NCBI GenBank assembly: GCA_016718845.1
Contig: JADKCK010000019.1
Coordinates: forward strand, 1-64,000
DNA length: 64,000 bases
From: Sphingobacteriales bacterium
GTDB taxonomy: Bacteria > Bacteroidota > Bacteroidia > Chitinophagales > UBA2359
Direction of reading: 5' to 3'
The notes below the pieces were generated by a model. The model was not told the origin of the DNA. It searched no databases and saw nothing but the letters and a program-made list of their open reading frames with translations. This document shows, in pieces, positions 60,613 to 64,000 of this stretch (position 1 is the first letter of the stretch; each line of letters opens with the position of its first letter). Made by a program: the position numbers and the translations under genes.

Positions 60613-63404
60613 ATGCAAAAAAATATTCTACTCTATTTCTTTTTCTTTTTAGCAACAACAACCCTTGCCTTTGCCCAAAAAGCCACCGTTGAGGGCAATG
60701 TAACCGATGCACTAACAGGCGAACCTTTAATTGGAGCCATTGTTAAAGCAGGCTCCGCAGGCGAACAAGTTGACATCGATGGGCATTACGTATTGACCTT
60801 AGATGCAGGCACTTACGAGCTAAACGTTACTTATTTGGGTTACAAAGAGCAAAAACTGCCCGTAACCGTACAAGCAGGGCAACGAATGAGCTTAGATATA
60901 AAACTGGAAAACGACAACAAAGTAATGCGCGAAGTAGAAGTTGTTGCCGATGTTGCCCGCTCGCGGGTAACACCTGTGGCATTTAGCACTATTCAGGCAA
61001 CAACTATTAAAGAAGAATTAGGCAACCAAGATTTACCCATGGTGCTTAACTCAACACCGGGCGTATATGCCACACAATCGGGCGGCGGCGATGGCGATGC
61101 ACGTATCACTATTCGCGGGTTTAATCAACGCAATGTGGCTATTATGATAGACGGTATACCTGTGAACGATATGGAAAACGGACAGGTATATTGGTCAAAC
61201 TGGTCGGGTTTGCAAAATGTGTTGCGCTCTATGCAAGTGCAGCGCGGTTTGGGGGCATCGAAATTGGCTTTACCTCGGTGGGCGGAACCATTAACGTATT
61301 AACACGCGGTTTAGAGGCAAAACGCGGTTTTTCGGTGCAACAAAACTACAGTTCGGGTAATGTGTCGCAAACAACCTTGTCGGGTACAACAGGGCGCATG
61401 AAAGGCGATTGGGGTATTACTTTTACAGGCTCGTATAAAGTAGGCGATGGTTTAGTAGACGAAACATGGACAAAAGCATGGTTTTATTTTGCCAAAATAG
61501 AAAAACAATGGGGTAAACACATCATCGGTTTATCGGCAGTAGGCGCACCACAAGAACACGGACAACGCAGCTTTAAACAACCTATTGCCCGATACGATAA
61601 ACAATATGCCGCAGATTTGGGCGTAGATACCGCCTCTATTGCATCGGGCACTAACCAAACAGGTTTGGTAAACACACAAGCATGGGATTTGGGTATTTAC
61701 TACAACTCGCATTGGGGATACCTAAACCGTTGGACACTTTCGGAAACAGGCGATACGCTTTTTCAAGGTCGCGAAAAAGTTACTTCGGCAATTAATTATT
61801 ACCACAAACCACAATTTACCCTTAAAGATTATTGGGAAATAAACAAAAAATTTAGCTTATCAAATATACTTTATATGTCGTTGGGTAATGGTGGTGGTGT
61901 TGGTAGCACAGGAGCAACTTTGCAAAACGATGCCGAAACAGGCGAAGCAGCTTTTCAAAAAGCATACGACTCAAATTCAAGTCCATTTTTCTGGGACGGT
62001 ACCGACCCACGAAAATCAAGCACTATTTTGCGTAGTTCGGTCAATAGTCACCGTTGGTATGGCTTGTTATCTACCTTCGAGTACAATCCATCGCAAGTAA
62101 TTAGTGTTTCGGGTGGTTTAGATGCTCGTTATTATAAAGGTATTCACTACCGATATATTTACGATTTATTAGGTGGCGATTATTTTGTTGCTCCACTTGC
62201 CGAACAAAATCTTAACGAAGCGCCCAATACACCAAAAGGTGAGGGCGATAAAGTTTCGCGCGATTATGTGGGTTTGGTAACTTGGGGTGGAGCTTTTGGA
62301 CAAGTAGAATACAAAAAAGATAAAATTAGCGCCTTCATAAACCTAACAGGTGCCATGACGGGCTATCAGCGCATAGATTACCTAAAAGCCAAAGATTTGG
62401 TGTTAAGCGATACTACTTTGGTGCAAGCGCTAAGTTTCTCGAATGATACCATTGTATACAACGGTCAAACGTATACTGCCAACTCGTCCGAGGCACGAAC
62501 AGCCACCACCGAACAAAAATGGATACCCGGCTATACCGTTAAAGGTGGTTTAAACTACAACATAGACCGCCACCATAATGTGTTTTTTAATGCTGGTTAT
62601 TTAGAAAAAGCCCCGCCTTTTGATAATGTGTTTAGCGCACAAAACAAGGCTTATCCCAACACAGTTAATGAAAAAATAACAGCTGGTGAAATTGGCTATG
62701 GAGCGAAATACAAAAATTTTGCAGCTAATCTAAATGCTTATTATACCGTTTGGTTAAACAAACCTCAAACTGCTTCGGTGCTTGATAATGACACAGGTGA
62801 ATCAATAGTATACAACATTAAAGGTTTAAGAGCTTGGCACCGCGGTGTAGAATTGGATTTTGCTTATGAGGTATTACCTAATAAGCTAAAATTTGAAGGT
62901 TTGGTATCTATGGGAGATTGGATTTGGAAAACAGATAGCACTGCTAATTTCGTTAGTGAAACTGAAGCTATTCCTGAATCTGAACGATTTAGCGCCAATG
63001 GTGTGCATGTTGGAGATGCTGCCCAAATTCAATATGGAGCTTCGGTGCGTTACGAACCTATCAAAAAATTATTTTTTATGGTACGCGGCACTTACTTTGG
63101 TAAAAACTACTCCGACTTTACTCCCGAAGTACTTACCGGAGCAAACAAAGACCGCGAAATGTGGAAAATGCCTAACTATACCCTATTTGATTTAAACATG
63201 GGGTATCGGTTTCAATTTAGCAAAGCTAATTTCCGTTTGGGTGTAAATATCCAAAACATCTTAGATACTAAATACATATCAGATGCCAGCACACGCGCAG
63301 GCTTTGCCACCATTGATGAACAAGGCAACGAACACCCCGACAAAATAGAAGTGTTCTTTGGTCAAGGCAGACGATTTAGTACCTCGTTGGAGATAAGTTT
63401 TTAA
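60613..63404 (+). CDS. TonB-dependent outer-membrane receptor (one frameshift)
   Basis: About 930 residues. Signal peptide, then a carboxypeptidase-regulatory-like domain (VEGNVTDALTGEPLIGAIVK), a plug domain (PMVLNSTPGVYATQSGGGDG, ITIRGFNQRNVAIMIDGIPV) and a beta-barrel ending FFGQGRRFSTSLEISF with the terminal aromatic. The frame changes near 61,265, between QVQRGLGASK and GFTSVGGTINVLTRG. It takes up a bound ligand across the outer membrane using TonB energy; the substrate is unknown, and no SusD-like partner or siderophore gene is next to it. Confidence 0.9.
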
Positions 63405-63449
63405 CCGCAATTTATTGCTAATCACACAAACAAATTAGGCTTTAAAGCC

Positions 63450-63488
63450 AAAACGCAGTCAAGGTGTTAAAACCCTGACTGCGTTTGT
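63450..63488. terminator. terminator between convergent genes
   Basis: Stem AAACGCAGTCA/TGACTGCGTTT with A and T ends, 46 bp past the receptor stop; it also serves the leftward gene at 63561. Confidence 0.8.
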
Positions 63489-63560
63489 ATTTTTTATAAG
63501 TAGCAAGCTGCATCAAAGCCAAAAGCCAGCAGCGGACAGCCAAGTAAGCTTGAAGCCAAA

Positions 63561-64000
63561 TTAGTTTCCGCCTAAATTATAGGTAAAATCAATCATAAAA
63601 CCACCTGTGGCGTTCTGCGACGAGGCTCTATCATCGTCCCAAAAAATAGTATCTTTGTCTTCTATATCTCCTAACGAATAATCGAACCTAAACGAGGTGC
63701 CTAACTGTAAGTTGTCGGTTAATCTAAAACGAGCACCCAAACCCAATACAGCGCCTAAATCCATGCTTTTATAAGCATCTTTAAATTCAAAACCGCTGCC
63801 TGTTACTTCTTCATCATCAACATAAGCTCTTACTTTGTTCAATAAACCAAACTGTGGTCCAACAGTGGCAACAAATTGGGCGCTGGCTTCGGGATTGCTG
63901 TTAAATTTAAGCAATATCGGAATTTTTAGGTAGTTCATTCGCACTTCCGAAGTGTAGGTGTCGGGTGTAGGCTCATCGCTTACATATTTTTGCCCTTGTG
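63561..64000 (-). CDS. outer-membrane beta-barrel (porin-family) protein, 5' part outside the window
   Basis: 147 residues seen, open to the window edge. Strands such as YLKIPILLKFNSNPEASAQF, GPQFGLLNKVRAYVDDEEVT, MDLGAVLGLGARFRLTDNLQ and LGTSFRFDYSLGDI match the Bacteroidota OMP_b-brl_2 family of small barrels (PorT-like). It ends TGGFMIDFTYNLGGN. The start is not in the window: the ATG at 63944 is inside the frame, which continues to 64000. Confidence 0.75.
   Translation of the reverse strand, partial: QGQKYVSDEPTPDTYTSEVRMNYLKIPILLKFNSNPEASAQFVATVGPQFGLLNKVRAYVDDEEVTGSGFEFKDAYKSMDLGAVLGLGARFRLTDNLQLGTSFRFDYSLGDIEDKDTIFWDDDRASSQNATGGFMIDFTYNLGGN

Noticed and set aside
1..64000. tRNA, rRNA or CRISPR loci
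   Set aside because: I looked for T-loop-like GTTCRANYC stretches in cloverleaf context, rRNA motifs and short regular repeats with unique spacers and found none that hold up.

Overview
This window is a chromosomal stretch of a Bacteroidota bacterium, probably of the Chitinophagales/Saprospirales type. The evidence is: gliding and type IX secretion (T9SS) genes (gldH, a PorP/SprF protein, several cargo proteins with T9SS C-terminal signals); the Bacteroidota promoter form TTTG-N19-21-TAnnTTTG at many starts; a Cys-rich RicT/YaaT next to gldH; a carotenoid operon of the CruF/lycopene-cyclase type; and DUF1501/DUF1800 secretion-linked proteins. Many genes are broken by single-base indels, often at homopolymers, although the protein stays recognisable across the breaks. 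I read most of these as uncorrected long-read errors rather than real decay, and annotate the full gene span.

Positions 1-23,300 are an accessory region. A promoter-bearing repeat of about 250-370 bp occurs six times (three copies reading left, three reading right) on either side of a broken M16 peptidase gene. The modules hold small or defence-like genes: a PIN toxin/antitoxin pair, a glycine-zipper peptide, a lipoprotein, an AlbA_2/HATPase protein, an unknown pair, a HEPN-like protein, a PD-(D/E)XK-plus-P-loop ATPase and an SMC/ABC-type ATPase. At least three right-hand modules start with a GTT core and end with its 10-bp reverse complement (ATCGCCTAAC or TTCGCAGAAC). After that end comes an interrupted hairpin, then the GTT of the next module in the two clearest cases. 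This is the architecture expected of integron attC cassettes, and no integrase lies in the window. A five-gene carotenoid operon (2.4-7.3 kb, minus strand) lies among the same repeats.

Positions 23,300-43,000 are mostly minus-strand surface and secretion genes: a giant adhesin of about 2,100 residues with cadherin/Ig-like repeats and a gliding-motility C-terminal domain; an N-formylglutamate-amidohydrolase-like secreted protein; the DUF1800/DUF1501 pair; gldH and ricT; PorP/SprF; a PKD/T9SS cargo gene truncated by a 1,690-bp insertion sequence with perfect 15-bp terminal repeats; and an M48 peptidase.

Positions 43,000-64,000 carry a subtilisin with an SH3b tail, an AT-rich block of three unknown exported proteins, a long-chain-type acyl-CoA dehydrogenase, a Nudix CoA pyrophosphatase, a large helical protein, two adjacent copies of an undescribed-looking small RNA (each with its own promoter and terminator), queE, a methionine-type aminotransferase, two T9SS cargo proteins (a phospholipase-D-like and a lamin-tail-domain protein), a TonB-dependent receptor and the end of an outer-membrane beta-barrel gene. 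No rRNA, tRNA or CRISPR array was seen.
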